The position numbers were made by a program, and so were the translations under genes. Under the pieces are notes generated by a model that worked only from the letters and a program-made list of their open reading frames with translations, made no database searches and was not told the origin of the DNA. This document shows positions 63,605 to 64,000 of a DNA stretch of 64,000 nt, piece after piece. The stretch is from Paludisphaera borealis (GTDB lineage: Bacteria > Planctomycetota > Planctomycetia > Isosphaerales > Isosphaeraceae): contig NZ_CP019082.1 of the NCBI RefSeq assembly GCF_001956985.1, positions 5,518,001 through 5,582,000 of the forward strand, written 5' to 3'. Within the stretch, counting starts at the first letter, position 1; each line of letters starts with the position of its first letter.

Positions 63605-63859
63605 ATGAGTCGTCTTCAAGCACTCGCGACGGGCTTCGCCTTGGTGGGTTTGGTTGGTGTCTTCCAGGGTTGTGGAGGCTCGAGCGACGGGCAGGTGTCT
63701 CCCGAGTTCAGGAAGGCCGACCTGAGATCGCAGGATGCGATGAAGGAGTTCATGCAGAACAACAAGAAGGCCAAACCCAAGACCAAGCCGAAATCGACGT
63801 CCCACCTCACTCCGCCTGGCGGGGCGTCGTCGGCCGACTCCATCGGAAGGAACGCGTGA
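63605..63859 (+). CDS. Small lipoprotein downstream of the sigma/FecR pair
   Basis: An 84-residue protein; the ATG at 63605 has GAGGAG eight bases upstream. The N-terminus (LATGFALVGLVGVFQGCGGSS) is a lipoprotein signal with a Cys at about residue 22. The short mature part is Lys-rich (EFRKADLRSQDAMKEFMQNN, KKAKPKTKPKS), with no recognisable fold. Small lipoproteins of this kind are common after DUF1559 or FecR genes in planctomycetes. The 183-base spacer from the FecR gene may contain its own promoter. Confidence 0.7.
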   Translation: MSRLQALATGFALVGLVGVFQGCGGSSDGQVSPEFRKADLRSQDAMKEFMQNNKKAKPKTKPKSTSHLTPPGGASSADSIGRNA

Positions 63860-64000
63860 CGTCGGCGTCTCGGTCGATGCGTGCCATTCGCTGTAAAAAT
63901 GCTCGTAATATGATTGGTTGATGTTGCGACTCGATCCGGCCGGTCCGGAGCTCCGCGTTTCATTCTCCTGACCTTCATTCAGGATTCGTTGTTGCAGAGG

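Overview
The window looks like a chromosomal segment from a planctomycete, most probably of the Isosphaeraceae/Gemmatales type. The DNA is GC-rich. Planctomycete hallmarks are frequent: two DUF1559 proteins with a prepilin-type N-terminus, an extended ECF sigma factor with a C-terminal extracytoplasmic part, a sigma/FecR-LamG pair, a Ser/Thr kinase with a TPR tail, a surface protein with an LE-R-LLA N-terminal motif, and families of dispersed palindromes in the spacers. No species call is possible from sequence alone. No tRNA, rRNA or CRISPR array was recognised.

Layout: (1) 1-5475: the 3' part of a very large C39-peptidase/TPR protein, then an SGNH hydrolase. (2) 5613-9961: a tight group with a sialate O-acetylesterase/ThuA fusion, a secreted ADP-ribosylglycohydrolase-fold protein and a jelly-roll protein, followed by a second SGNH hydrolase on the other strand. 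(3) 11.5-13.7 kb: housekeeping purC and aroC, then a repeat-rich spacer with an IS110-type transposase remnant. (4) 14.3-16.7 kb: a surface protein and a STAS-domain protein. (5) 17.3-20.3 kb: a DUF2760-Hsp70-molybdopterin-domain operon. (6) 20.4-26 kb: a membrane-anchored lipocalin-like protein, a kinase-TPR protein and an AsmA-like protein. (7) 26-28.3 kb: recA, thpR and a small membrane-anchored protein. (8) 28.3-29.6 kb: a coding-poor island of repeats. (9) 29.6-35.5 kb: a ConA-like secreted protein, an ECF sigma factor, a redoxin/MFS pair divergent from a TetR regulator, and a small secreted protein. (10) 36-40.7 kb: a DUF1559 protein, a lipoprotein and two tandem AhpD-like double-domain proteins. 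(11) 40.7-46.5 kb: a GT-C-like membrane protein, NADP-glutamate dehydrogenase, gamma-carbonic anhydrase, a PIN toxin/antitoxin pair and a small CxxC protein with DUF2243. (12) 46.5-52.7 kb: a giant AsmA-like protein, a beta-lactamase-fold serine hydrolase and a YdeI-family gene between inverted repeats. (13) 53-60.7 kb: NTase-HD protein, YfhO-like membrane protein, DUF1559, HEAT-repeat protein, HD hydrolase, cupin and a small acidic protein. (14) 61.1-63.9 kb: a sigma factor, its FecR/LamG partner and a small lipoprotein.

The most unusual material lies between genes. A perfect-arm hairpin family (A) is joined in two places to a conserved tail (B), forming a composite element of about 140 bp. 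At a third place the B and A parts keep the same order but are separated by an IS110-like transposase remnant. A separate spacer at 28.4-29.0 kb holds eight irregularly spaced copies of a motif of about 20 bp. A YdeI-family gene sits between imperfect inverted repeats of about 30 bp. Among proteins, the tandem AhpD-like genes each carry one intact CxxC domain and one degenerate copy, and the esterase-ThuA fusion has a Met/Gly-rich linker.

All functional calls are from reading the sequence. No database search or structure prediction was run. Start codons were chosen from Shine-Dalgarno spacing and signal peptides, and are least certain where noted.
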